A program made the position numbers and the translations under genes. Under the pieces are notes generated by a model that did not search any database, was not told the origin of the DNA, and was given only the letters and a program-made list of their open reading frames with translations. This document shows positions 20,365-29,081 of a DNA stretch of 64,000 bases, piece by piece; the first letter of the stretch is position 1; every line of letters starts with the position of its first letter. The stretch is from an uncultured Clostridia bacterium (lineage in GTDB: Bacteria > Bacillota > Clostridia > UBA1381), in assembly GCA_947627795.1 (NCBI GenBank), contig CANQXJ010000002.1, forward strand, positions 1 through 64,000, given 5' to 3'.

Positions 20365-22098
20365 TCATAAACCGAGCTGCTCCTTCACGTCCGCGAGCAC
20401 GTTTTCGATTGTTGCCTGCGCCGCCTCGAAGCTGTCCGCGAATGTTCCGAGGTATATCTTTATTTTCGGCTCCGTGCCCGACGGACGAACTATGAAGTAT
20501 GTCTTTTCGTCGGACAGGTTATACTTCAATACGTTTGACTTCGGCAGACCTTTAAGCGGCGACGTTTCGCCCGAAGCCGTCTTTATTGTCTGTGATTGGT
20601 AATCGGTGTAGAGCACTACGTTCTTGCCGTCAACTCTCGTCGGCGGATCTTGGCGAAGTCCGGTAAGCAGCGCGGACATTTTTTCCATGCCGTCTTTGCC
20701 CGGCATCGCGAACGATACCGTCTTTTCAGCGTAGAATCCGTACTTATTATATATGTCCTGCAGCGCTTCGTAAAGCGACTTGCCCTTCGTCTTGTAGTAC
20801 GCCGCCATTTCCGCGATAAGCATCGTCGCGACAACGCCGTCCTTGTCGCGCGCGTGCGTGCCTACGAGGTAGCCGTAGCTTTCCTCGAAGCCTATTAAAT
20901 AGGTATGGTTTTTCTTTTCCGCGAACTCCGTCATCTTCTCGCCGATGTACTTGAAGCCCGTCAGAACGTTCATAACCTCAACGCCGTAGCTCTCCGCGAT
21001 CGCCGCCGCAAGCTCTGTCGTAACTATTGTCTTTATAACAACGCCGTCCTTCGGAAGCGTGCCCTTCGCTTTCTTGGACGCGAGGATATACTCTACGAGC
21101 AGCGCGCCAGTCTGGTTGCCGGTGAGCGTTCTGTAAACGCCGTCCGCGTCGCGCACTACTATACCTACGCGGTCGCAGTCGGGGTCCGTGCCGATTATAA
21201 CGTCAACGTCGTTTTCCTTCGCCATGCGTATCGCGATCTCAAAGCCCTCTTTATCCTCGGGATTCGGCGATTTGACCGTCGGGAAATTGCCGTCCTCAGT
21301 GTCCTGCTCCTTAACGACTAACACGTTTTTGAAGCCTATTCTCTTTAAAATTTCCTTTACCGGACGCGAGCCTGTGCCGTGGAACGGCGTGTAGATGAGC
21401 TTGAACTCGTCCGCTACCGCCGTGACCGCCTCGGGGTTCTGCTGCTGCGTCATGACCGTTTCGAGGAATTTCTCGTCGAGGTCGGGGCTGATAACGGTAA
21501 CTATGCCCTTGTCCATCGCTTCCTGCAAATCCATGAATTTTACGTCGTCGAAAATGTCGTAGCTGTCTATCGCCGCAACAACAACGTCAGCCGCGTCGGG
21601 CGGAAGCTGACCGCCGTCCGAGCCGTATACCTTGTAGCCGTTATACTCCTTCGGGTTGTGGCTTGCCGTGATCATAACGCCCGCGGCGCAGCCCAGTGTA
21701 CGGATCCCGAACGATACCTCCGGGACGGAGTGAACGATCGGGAACAAATGCACGTTAACGCCGTTCGCGGCGAGTACCTTCGCCGTTTCCTCCGCGAATG
21801 TTCTTGAGAAATTACGCGTGTCATAACCAATCAAAACGCCCGCCTTTGCAGCGTCGGCGCCCATTGAGTTTACGTACTTCGCTACCCCCTGGCTCGCGCG
21901 GCGCACGTTGTAGATGTTTATTCGGTTCGTGCCTATTCCGATAATTCCGCGCATACCCGCCGTGCCGAATTCCAGCTCGCGGTAGAAGCGTTCCTCGATT
22001 TCCTTTTCGTCGCCGGAAATAGACTGTAACTCCGCCTTGGCAGCCTCGTCGAGAGCGGGCGAGTTCAGCCAGCGCTCATATGTTTCTTTATAGCCCAT
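20365..22098 (-). CDS. Phosphoglucomutase/phosphomannomutase family protein
   Basis: GTAGMRGIIGIGTNRINIYNVRRASQG, ITASHNPKEYNGYKVYGSDGGQ, GTDPDCDRVGIVV, FEESYGYL, RPSGTEPKIKIY. Start moved to ATG at 22098 with RBS ggaggttttcact. Confidence 0.93.
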   Translation of the reverse strand: MGYKETYERWLNSPALDEAAKAELQSISGDEKEIEERFYRELEFGTAGMRGIIGIGTNRINIYNVRRASQGVAKYVNSMGADAAKAGVLIGYDTRNFSRTFAEETAKVLAANGVNVHLFPIVHSVPEVSFGIRTLGCAAGVMITASHNPKEYNGYKVYGSDGGQLPPDAADVVVAAIDSYDIFDDVKFMDLQEAMDKGIVTVISPDLDEKFLETVMTQQQNPEAVTAVADEFKLIYTPFHGTGSRPVKEILKRIGFKNVLVVKEQDTEDGNFPTVKSPNPEDKEGFEIAIRMAKENDVDVIIGTDPDCDRVGIVVRDADGVYRTLTGNQTGALLVEYILASKKAKGTLPKDGVVIKTIVTTELAAAIAESYGVEVMNVLTGFKYIGEKMTEFAEKKNHTYLIGFEESYGYLVGTHARDKDGVVATMLIAEMAAYYKTKGKSLYEALQDIYNKYGFYAEKTVSFAMPGKDGMEKMSALLTGLRQDPPTRVDGKNVVLYTDYQSQTIKTASGETSPLKGLPKSNVLKYNLSDEKTYFIVRPSGTEPKIKIYLGTFADSFEAAQATIENVLADVKEQLGL

Positions 22099-22313
22099 AG
22101 TGAAAACCTCCATATAAAATTTGTCTATGAATCTATTATACACCAAAATATATTACTTTTCAATTATCAATATGTAAAAAATATTACCGGATTATAGTTT
22201 ATTTATTACAAAACAGCCGCCGCTCTTGACGAAATTTGCGGTTTGTCGTAAAATATAGGGGGATAATATAATTTTGCATCTTAGGCGTTATAATATATAA
22301 GGAGGATTTTATT

Positions 22314-23465
22314 GTGTCAGTACAAAAAAAGCAGGAAGGCTACGGGAAAGGAAAAACGCTTGTTATAATTATCGCGGTAATTTTGGCGGCTGTTATCGCC
22401 GCTGCGGCGGTATTTCTCAGCGACAGCCTCGGCGTCAACACCAAAGGCGAGAGCAAACGCGTTGAAATAGCCGACGGCGACGGCGTTTCAACCATAGCTC
22501 AGAAGCTGAAGGACGAGGGTATTATAAAATATCCGTTTTTGTTCAAGCTCCAAGCGAAGCTCGGCGGCTATGACAGCGGTATGCAGCCCGGCGCGGCGAC
22601 GATAGAGAACGGCATGAGCTATTCGGACATACTGTCGCTGATGGTCGAGCCGAACCGCGAAACGACCAAAATCGTAATTCCGGAGGGCTTTGAAATAAGG
22701 CAAATCGCGGACAGGCTCGAGGAAGCCGGCCTTGTGACGCGCGACGAGTTTTACGCGGCGCTTAATCCTGCAGACTATAACTATCGTTTTCTCGAAAATT
22801 TACCGGATCGCGAAATGAAGCTGGAGGGGTATCTGTTTCCGGCTACATACGAAATTCCGAACGGAATGTCGGCGCATGACATAGTCGATTTAATGCTCGC
22901 GGCATTTGACGCGCAGTTTACACAGGAATTCTACGACAGAGCCGCATTTTTCGGCATGACTACCGACCAGGTTGTAACAATGGCGTCGATAGTGGAACGC
23001 GAAACCGACTCGGAAACAGAGCGTGCGAAGGTTGCGGGAGTATTCTATAACCGCCGCAATTCCGGAATGAAGTTCCAGTCGTGCGCGACGGTGCAGTACG
23101 TTCTCGGTGAGCACAAGCCTGTGCTTTCAATCGCGGACACGCAGATTGACTCACCGTACAATACATATCTGTACCCGGACTTTCCGCCGGGACCGATATG
23201 CAATCCAGGGCTTGACTGTTTGAAAGCGGCAATCTATCCCGAAGCGACCGACGCATATTACTTCGTGCTCGGCGCGAACGGGGAGCATATCTTCTCAAAC
23301 ACATACGAGGAGCATGTAGCGGCGATGAACAGCACGGATATGAATATAAGCGTGGACAGTTCCGCTTTAGAAAATCAGGACAGCATGATAGGCGGTGCGC
23401 CGGCGGCGGACGCGAACGCGGCTCCGGCAGCAGATACGAGTACGGATGCGGCTCCGGCGCAATAA
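22314..23465 (+). CDS. mltG: Endolytic murein transglycosylase MltG (YceG/YrrL-like)
   Basis: N-terminal TM; LEGYLFPATYEIPNGMS; MASIVERETDSETERAKVAGVFYNRRNSGMKFQSCATVQYVLG; SPYNTYLYPDFPPGPICNPGLDCLKAAIYPE. Confidence 0.95.
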   Translation: MSVQKKQEGYGKGKTLVIIIAVILAAVIAAAAVFLSDSLGVNTKGESKRVEIADGDGVSTIAQKLKDEGIIKYPFLFKLQAKLGGYDSGMQPGAATIENGMSYSDILSLMVEPNRETTKIVIPEGFEIRQIADRLEEAGLVTRDEFYAALNPADYNYRFLENLPDREMKLEGYLFPATYEIPNGMSAHDIVDLMLAAFDAQFTQEFYDRAAFFGMTTDQVVTMASIVERETDSETERAKVAGVFYNRRNSGMKFQSCATVQYVLGEHKPVLSIADTQIDSPYNTYLYPDFPPGPICNPGLDCLKAAIYPEATDAYYFVLGANGEHIFSNTYEEHVAAMNSTDMNISVDSSALENQDSMIGGAPAADANAAPAADTSTDAAPAQ

Positions 23466-23478
23466 ACGAGGAAGCAAT

Positions 23479-24138
23479 ATGATAGAATATGACAAAAACG
23501 CGATAGTTCCGCCGTATATAACGGAATATCTGAGAGATAAAATCACGCACGGCGATGCGCTCCTTCACGAAATGGAGGAGTACGCCGTAGAGCGCAGCGT
23601 GCCGATAGTAGAGCCGGAAACGGCGCGGTTCTTATCGGTCGTCTGCCGCGCGGTGAAACCCAAAAAAATACTTGAAGTCGGCGCCGCTATAGGCTACAGC
23701 GCTATACTCATGGCTAAGGCGGCGGAATGTGAAATTTCTACGCTCGAATACGACGACGATATGGCGCGTATCGCGCGGGAAAATATTGAAAAAGCGGGAT
23801 ATGCGGATAAAATCAAAGTGATTGAGGCGGACGCTAAGGATTATCTCTCGTATATCGACGAGGACGAAATTTTCGATATTATTTTCCTCGACGGTCCGAA
23901 GGCGCACTATATCTATATGCTTGACGAATGCGTGCGGCTTCTCAAAAAAGGCGGGATAATCGTCACGGACAACGTTCTCTACAAGGGCATGACCGCCGAC
24001 GACAACCACGTTGTGCGCCGTAAAATCACGATAGTAAAGCGGCTCAGGCGATATGTGGATATGCTTATGGAGAATAAAGAGCTTGAAACCGCGATACTTC
24101 CCCTCGGCGACGGGGTTACGGTTTCTGTGAAAATTTGA
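23479..24138 (+). CDS. trmR: Class I SAM O-methyltransferase, TrmR/YrrM-like
   Basis: KKILEVGAAIGYSAILMAKAA...IIFLDGPKAHYIYMLDECVRLLKKGGIIVTDNVLYKGM; directly after mltG as in B. subtilis yrrL-yrrM. Start taken as ATG 23479. Confidence 0.85.
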   Translation: MIEYDKNAIVPPYITEYLRDKITHGDALLHEMEEYAVERSVPIVEPETARFLSVVCRAVKPKKILEVGAAIGYSAILMAKAAECEISTLEYDDDMARIARENIEKAGYADKIKVIEADAKDYLSYIDEDEIFDIIFLDGPKAHYIYMLDECVRLLKKGGIIVTDNVLYKGMTADDNHVVRRKITIVKRLRRYVDMLMENKELETAILPLGDGVTVSVKI

Positions 24139-24147
24139 AAAAAAGTA

Positions 24148-24176
24148 TTGCAAATTCCGCAAAAATATGCTATAAT
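24148..24176 (+). promoter_or_regulatory. Plus-strand sigma-A-type promoter of short antisense RNA
   Basis: TTGCAA (24148-24153), 17-nt spacer, TATAAT (24171-24176). Confidence 0.75.
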
Positions 24177-24182
24177 AAAAAC

Positions 24183-24275
24183 AGATACAGAGGTATGCCG
24201 TTAAACGGTTGCCTCGTGACTAATTCAGGTTAAAAATGATAACCGTCACTTGGCCGAGCGACGGTTATTGTGCTT
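24183..24275 (+). ncRNA. Candidate RNA antitoxin of a type I TA locus (TSS and end inferred)
   Basis: Starts ~7 nt after the 24171 -10 box and ends at the hairpin 24239-24268; carries gaggtatgccgttaaac, partly complementary to the opposing toxin mRNA leader. Confidence 0.55.
24239..24268. terminator. Shared bidirectional hairpin between convergent transcripts
   Basis: ataaccgtc / gacggttat arms at 24239-24247 and 24260-24268. Confidence 0.65.
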
Positions 24276-24336
24276 TTAGTTCAAAAATTATAAGGATAAT
24301 TATAATCCAAATAATGATTTTGGTGACTTTTTTCAT
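24265..24336 (-). CDS. 23-aa hydrophobic peptide, candidate type I toxin
   Basis: Minus strand ATG 24336: MKKVTKIIIWIIIILIIFELKAQ*, preceded by strong SD AGGAGGTGA (24350-24342); too short for the ORF track. Confidence 0.65.
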   Translation of the reverse strand: MKKVTKIIIWIIIILIIFELKAQ

Positions 24337-24414
24337 GCACGTCACCTCCTTGCCCGCTGTCTGCGGGGTGAGGCTAACCGTCAAACTCGCAATACTTCTG
24401 TATCTGCGAGTTTG

Positions 24415-24443
24415 ATTTTAATACAAAATATGACAAAAATCAA
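24415..24443 (-). promoter_or_regulatory. Minus-strand promoter for the 23-aa peptide mRNA
   Basis: Minus strand TTGATT (24443-24438), 17-nt spacer, TAAAAT (24420-24415); leader hairpin caaactcgca/tgcgagtttg immediately downstream. Confidence 0.65.
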
Positions 24444-24487
24444 TAACATGAATATTACATTTATGATACAAAGAAGGACTTAACACA

Positions 24488-25711
24488 ATGAAAAAACCGG
24501 AATTGCTCGCTCCCGCGGGGAGCCTGGAAAAACTGAAAACGGCGATCGACTACGGCGCGGACGCTGTCTATATCGGCGGCGAGGCGTTTTCTTTGCGCGC
24601 TGCGGCGGAAAATTTCAGTATTGACGACATTAAAGAAGGCGTGGAATACGCGCACGAACACGGGAAAAAGGTGTATCTTACCGCTAATATTTTCCCGCAC
24701 AACGCCGACATACCCGAATTTGAAAAATTTATAACCGAAATCCGCCCGCTCGGTCTTGACGCGGTGCTTATTTCGGATTTGGGGCTGTTCGATATGGCGC
24801 GCTCCCTCGCTCCCGAGCTGCCTGTTCACGTCAGCACTCAGGCGAATAACGTAAATTACCGTTCCGCTTTAATGTGGCACAAGCTCGGCGCGAAGCGCGT
24901 TGTGCTGGCGCGGGAGATGTCGTTTGACGAAATTGCGGAAATTCGGAAAAATATACCCGATAATTTGGAGCTTGAGGCGTTCGTCCACGGAGCGATGTGC
25001 ATATCGTACTCGGGACGCTGTTTGCTTTCGAGCTATATGACGGGGCGCGATTCCAATCAAGGCGCGTGCGCGCACCCGTGTCGCTGGAAGTACAGCCTTG
25101 TCGAGGAAACGCGTCCGGGCGAATACATGGACGTGATTGAAAACGAGCGCGGCACGTTTATTTTAAACTCAAAGGATCTGTGCATGATACGCCATATACC
25201 GGAACTGGTAAAAAGCGGGATTTCGAGCTTTAAAATCGAGGGGCGCGTCAAAACCGCATACTACGTCGCGACGGTTGTCGGCGCGTACAGGCGCGAGATC
25301 GACCGCTATTTCGCAAATCCCGAAGGCTACGTTTTCAACGATGCCGAATACGGCGAACTTTGCAAGGTGAGCCACCGCCCATACACAACGGGATTTTATT
25401 TCGGCAAGCCTGACGCTGACTCGCAGGTGTACACGTCAAGCTCATATATACGCGACTACGATTTGATCGGCATAGTCGAAGCGTACGACGAGAGCGCGGG
25501 CATAGCGCAGATAACACAGCGCAACCGCTTTTTCAAGGGCGACGAGGTTGAGATAATGCAGCCGATGAAGCCGTATTTCACGCAGAAAATTGAGCGCATT
25601 ACAGACGAAAAAGGAGAAGAAATCGAGGTTGCGAACCACGCCGAGCAGCGGCTTTTTATACCGCTTTCGCAAAGCGTCGTTCCCGGCGCGATGCTTAGGA
25701 AAAAGAGATAA
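24488..25711 (+). CDS. trhP: U32 family peptidase, TrhP/YrrO-like (tRNA hydroxylation)
   Basis: PELLAPAGSLEKLKTAIDYGADAVYIGGEAFSLRAAAENFS...VHGAMCISYSGRCLLSSYMTGRDSNQGACAHPCRWKY; near mltG-trmR. Confidence 0.85.
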   Translation: MKKPELLAPAGSLEKLKTAIDYGADAVYIGGEAFSLRAAAENFSIDDIKEGVEYAHEHGKKVYLTANIFPHNADIPEFEKFITEIRPLGLDAVLISDLGLFDMARSLAPELPVHVSTQANNVNYRSALMWHKLGAKRVVLAREMSFDEIAEIRKNIPDNLELEAFVHGAMCISYSGRCLLSSYMTGRDSNQGACAHPCRWKYSLVEETRPGEYMDVIENERGTFILNSKDLCMIRHIPELVKSGISSFKIEGRVKTAYYVATVVGAYRREIDRYFANPEGYVFNDAEYGELCKVSHRPYTTGFYFGKPDADSQVYTSSSYIRDYDLIGIVEAYDESAGIAQITQRNRFFKGDEVEIMQPMKPYFTQKIERITDEKGEEIEVANHAEQRLFIPLSQSVVPGAMLRKKR

Positions 25712-26001
25712 ATCGAAGTGTCGGAACAGTTATAATCCGGCGCTCTGTTTGTTTATTCATGATTCCGATAGATTTTTACTGGATAAAAAGCAGCGGGCGT
25801 TACGCATCGGCGAAGTCCAATCGGAAGGACGATAGACAAGTGTTTTACAAGCAACAAATCGTTTTTTCAAATACGGAGTACATATACCGCGCCTGATGAG
25901 GGAAAATACATGAGTTTATGCTGATGTTAAATTATTACACAGCAGTAGATTGCTAATAATTAACACAAATAAATTACGCTGAACAAAGCCGTTTCATAAA
26001 C

Positions 26002-26064
26002 AATTTTATAAAGGCAGATTTAATAAATAATGAAAATTTTTTTAATGATTTTTTGTTAAAATAG
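26002..26064 (+). pseudogene. Decayed copy of minC 3' end
   Basis: NFIKADLINNENFFNDFLLK* versus MinC C-terminus NFVKAYLVNNEIFFDDFSIK*; hand-aligned 52/63 nt identical to 19124-19186. Confidence 0.75.
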
Positions 26065-26176
26065 TAGACAAAATAAAAAAGGCATGATATAATAAAAACA
26101 ATAGGGTAGTCAGTGGAAAACGGCATATTGTCCGGTTGTATTTGTATAGCAGGCTGCCTTTGCGGAGGATATTCAT

Positions 26177-27004
26177 ATGGGAAGAGTTATCATGATTGCC
26201 TCGGGAAAGGGAGGAACAGGCAAGACTACCGCCGCTGCGAATATTGGCGCGGCGCTTGCCGCGAGGGGAAAGCTCGTGTTGCTTGCCGATATGGATATGG
26301 GACTGAGAAATCTTGATATTGCGCTTGGACTGGAGAGCAAGGTCGTCTATGACATTTCAGATGTGGCGGAAAAAAGATGCGCCTTTGACGACGCCTTGCT
26401 CAGAGACGGCAGATTTGAAAATCTGTATTTTATACCGGCAACGCAGACGAGGTCGCAAGCGGCGCTTGACGACGAGAGTGTGGAAGAGCTTAGACGGCTT
26501 TTGAAGAATCGTTTTGATTTCTGTATAATTGACGCGCCCGCCGGAATGGATGGCGGCTTCAATTACGCAGCGGAATTCGCGGACGAGGTCATAATGGTGA
26601 CCGTACCGGAAACGGCGGCTCTGCGCGACGCTGACAGGGTTATTTCTGTTCTTGAAGACATGGGTATGACGGAGATGAGACTGATAATCAATCGTGTGCG
26701 CGCCGATTTAATCAGCAAGGGTATCATGAAGAATGTCGATGACTGCGTGGATATTCTGTCAATACCCGTTCTCGGAATTGTGCCGGAGGATCCGGAGCTT
26801 TATATATCGGCTCTAAAAGGTGAACCGGCTGTGCTGAATGATAAATCGGCGGCAAGGCAGGCGTTTTTGAATATATCAGGGCGTATTCTGGGAGAGGATA
26901 TTCCGATAATGGATTTCGGCGAAAAGGAAGGATTTCTAATGAAAATTAAAAGGATATTCGGAAAAAAGGCGTATAACGCTTGGGAAAGGAAGGTAAAAAT
27001 GTGA
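26177..27004 (+). CDS. minD: Septum site-determining ATPase MinD
   Basis: [28 protein letters not shown] (deviant Walker A), [13 protein letters not shown]-terminal amphipathic tail [14 protein letters not shown]. Confidence 0.95.
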   Translation: MGRVIMIASGKGGTGKTTAAANIGAALAARGKLVLLADMDMGLRNLDIALGLESKVVYDISDVAEKRCAFDDALLRDGRFENLYFIPATQTRSQAALDDESVEELRRLLKNRFDFCIIDAPAGMDGGFNYAAEFADEVIMVTVPETAALRDADRVISVLEDMGMTEMRLIINRVRADLISKGIMKNVDDCVDILSIPVLGIVPEDPELYISALKGEPAVLNDKSAARQAFLNISGRILGEDIPIMDFGEKEGFLMKIKRIFGKKAYNAWERKVKM

Positions 27005-27405
27005 ACATTGCACTTATTGCACACGACAAAAAGAAAGAACTGATGGTTCAGTTCTGCATCGCATACAAAGGCATACTTTCAAAACACACGCTCTATGCGA
27101 CGGGAACAACGGGAAAGCTGGTAACAGAGAACACGGGGCTGAACGTTTACAGATTTTTATCTGGACCGCAGGGCGGCGATCAGCAGATAGGCGCGAGGAT
27201 AGCCTACAACGAAATAGACCTTGTGCTGTTTTTCCGCGATCCGCTTGCGTCGGAGTCGTATGAACCGGACGTATTCTCGTTACTCAGATTATGCGATATG
27301 CATAATATACCGATAGCGACCAATTCGGCTACGGCTGAGGTATTAATACACGGTCTTGAAAGAGGAGATCTTGATTGGCGCGATATTGTAAATCCGAAAA
27401 AGTGA
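27001..27405 (+). CDS. mgsA: Methylglyoxal synthase
   Basis: [18 protein letters not shown]...[11 protein letters not shown]...[33 protein letters not shown] start at 27001 overlapping minD stop. Confidence 0.95.
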   Translation: MNIALIAHDKKKELMVQFCIAYKGILSKHTLYATGTTGKLVTENTGLNVYRFLSGPQGGDQQIGARIAYNEIDLVLFFRDPLASESYEPDVFSLLRLCDMHNIPIATNSATAEVLIHGLERGDLDWRDIVNPKK

Positions 27406-27408
27406 CAT

Positions 27409-27441
27409 AAAATCCCGAAGTATGAAGGCTTCGGGATTTTA
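27409..27441 (+). terminator. Rho-independent terminator after mgsA
   Basis: aaaatcccgaag-tatgaagg-cttcgggatttt. Confidence 0.8.
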
Positions 27442-27512
27442 TTGTAAAAGAATGGGCATGGAAAAGTCCAGTAAGCAACAAGAATATCAAACAGTAATGA
27501 CATAATTTTATT

Positions 27513-28292
27513 CTAAAATATTTTATACATGTGGTTGAGCGGACCGCTGCCGCCGCCTAAATCAAGACCGTATTTGAGCGCACCGGTTACGTATTCTTTC
27601 GCGGCTTTTACCGCATCGCTCATATTCTGCCCGAGCGCGAGATTCGCCGCTATCGCGGACGAGAGCGTACAGCCTGTGCCGTGGGCGTTGGGGTTGTCGA
27701 TTTTTTCTGCTTCAAACCATTCGGCTTTTCCGTCAAAAAGTAAATCGCTGCCGCTTTTTGCGAGGTGACCGCCTTTTAAAAGTACGGGGACACTAAACTT
27801 GCCGTAAATCACTTCGGCGGCGCGGAGCATATCCGATTTGTTTTCAATGTTGAATCCGCACAGAATTTCCGCCTCGGGGATATTCGGCGTGATTATGTCG
27901 GCGAGAGGGAACAGCTTTTCGGTGAGAGCGGTTATCGCATCCTCGCGGAGCAGTCTGTAACCGCTTGTCGATACCATCACCGTGTCAAGTACTATGTTTT
28001 TCGCATTATATTGACGCAGCTTTTCCGCGATGATTTCTATAATTTCAGCCGATGAAACCATTCCTATTTTTACGCTTTTTGGGAAAATATCGGTAAAAAC
28101 AGCGTCAAGCTGCGCCGATATGTTTGAGGGCGATACGTCGAAAATATCGGTAACGCCGAGCGTGTTCTGCGCGGTGACCGACGTTATTACGCTCATGCCG
28201 TAAACCTTGTTGGCGGCGAAGGTTTTCAAATCCGCCTGTATGCCCGCTCCGCCGCTTGAATCCGAGCCCGCTATCGTCAGCGCAGTTTTCAT
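27513..28292 (-). CDS. thiD: Hydroxymethylpyrimidine/phosphomethylpyrimidine kinase
   Basis: MKTALTIAGSDSSGGAGIQADLKTFAANKVYGMSVITSVTAQNT; VLLKGGHL; GTGCTLSSAIAANLA. Confidence 0.95.
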   Translation of the reverse strand: MKTALTIAGSDSSGGAGIQADLKTFAANKVYGMSVITSVTAQNTLGVTDIFDVSPSNISAQLDAVFTDIFPKSVKIGMVSSAEIIEIIAEKLRQYNAKNIVLDTVMVSTSGYRLLREDAITALTEKLFPLADIITPNIPEAEILCGFNIENKSDMLRAAEVIYGKFSVPVLLKGGHLAKSGSDLLFDGKAEWFEAEKIDNPNAHGTGCTLSSAIAANLALGQNMSDAVKAAKEYVTGALKYGLDLGGGSGPLNHMYKIF

Positions 28293-28927
28293 CCGATTAC
28301 CTCCTTTGCAAGCTTCATGAGCTTTTTTGCGGCTTTTTCTATGTCGGGCTGAGCGAAAATTCCCGATACGACCGCCGCTCCCGCGATGCCGGTATTTTTT
28401 AATTTTAGTATATTTTCAGCCGTTATGCCGCCTATCGCGGCGACGGGGATATTTACGGACGATGTGATTAAGCGCAGCGTCTCGCCGCTCATTTTTACCG
28501 CGTCCGCTTTTGTTGATGTTCCGAAAACCGCGCCCGAGCCGAGATAATCCGCGCCCGCTTTTTCGGCTGCTGCGGCCTGCCCGGGCGTTCTTGCGGTCAC
28601 GCCGATTATTTTATTCGCGCCGAGCATTTTGCGCGCTTCTTCAACAGGCGTGTCGCCCTGACCGAGATGTACTCCGTCCGCGCCCGACGCGAGAACCGCC
28701 TCTATGTTGTCATTTATAATGAGCGGAGTGCCGTATTTTTCGCAGATAGGCTTTAGTTCGAGAGCCGTTTTTGCGAGAGATTCCGTATCCGCATCCTTGT
28801 CGCGGAGCTGTATCATCGTAGCTCCGCCCTTTAACGCCGCTTCGACTGCGTCGGGCAGAGCTCCGCCTTTTAGCGCGGCTCTGTCGGTTATAGCGTAGAG
28901 AAGCAGCTTATCTTTATTTAAACTCAT
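28289..28927 (-). CDS. thiE: Thiamine-phosphate synthase
   Basis: YAITDRAAL...GGATMIQLRDKDADTESL...LIINDNIEAVLASGADGVHLGQGDTPVEEARK. Confidence 0.95.
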   Translation of the reverse strand: MSLNKDKLLLYAITDRAALKGGALPDAVEAALKGGATMIQLRDKDADTESLAKTALELKPICEKYGTPLIINDNIEAVLASGADGVHLGQGDTPVEEARKMLGANKIIGVTARTPGQAAAAEKAGADYLGSGAVFGTSTKADAVKMSGETLRLITSSVNIPVAAIGGITAENILKLKNTGIAGAAVVSGIFAQPDIEKAAKKLMKLAKEVIG

Positions 28928-29081
28928 AGTAAAACCTCCGTTTCACAATAGATATTATAACTTCGCAGCGGAAAATTGTCAATAAACAGTATGTTATTCA
29001 AGATATTTTTATAAAACAGTTGAAAAATAAAAAAAATTTTGATATAATAAATCCGAATATTGAAACAGGAGGAAAACAGTC

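Noticed and set aside
25590-25835. 81-aa ORF overlapping the end of trhP
   Set aside because: Overlaps the conserved U32 C-terminus out of frame and extends into degenerate intergenic DNA; no RBS.
19187-26001. The segment between minC and its relic as a canonical integrative element or prophage island
   Set aside because: Contents are mostly core genes (pgm, mltG, trmR, trhP) and no integrase, recombinase or phage gene is present.
27787-27797. GGGACACTAAA copy inside thiD as an inserted repeat
   Set aside because: On the minus strand it encodes FSVPV before LLKGGH, which fits the normal ThiD sequence, so a chance match is likely; kept only as a note to the U32 cluster.
28928-29081. Possible TPP riboswitch upstream of thiE-thiD
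   Set aside because: No thi-box elements (such as CTGAGA or ACCTGATCTGGATAATGCCAGCG) seen in the leader.
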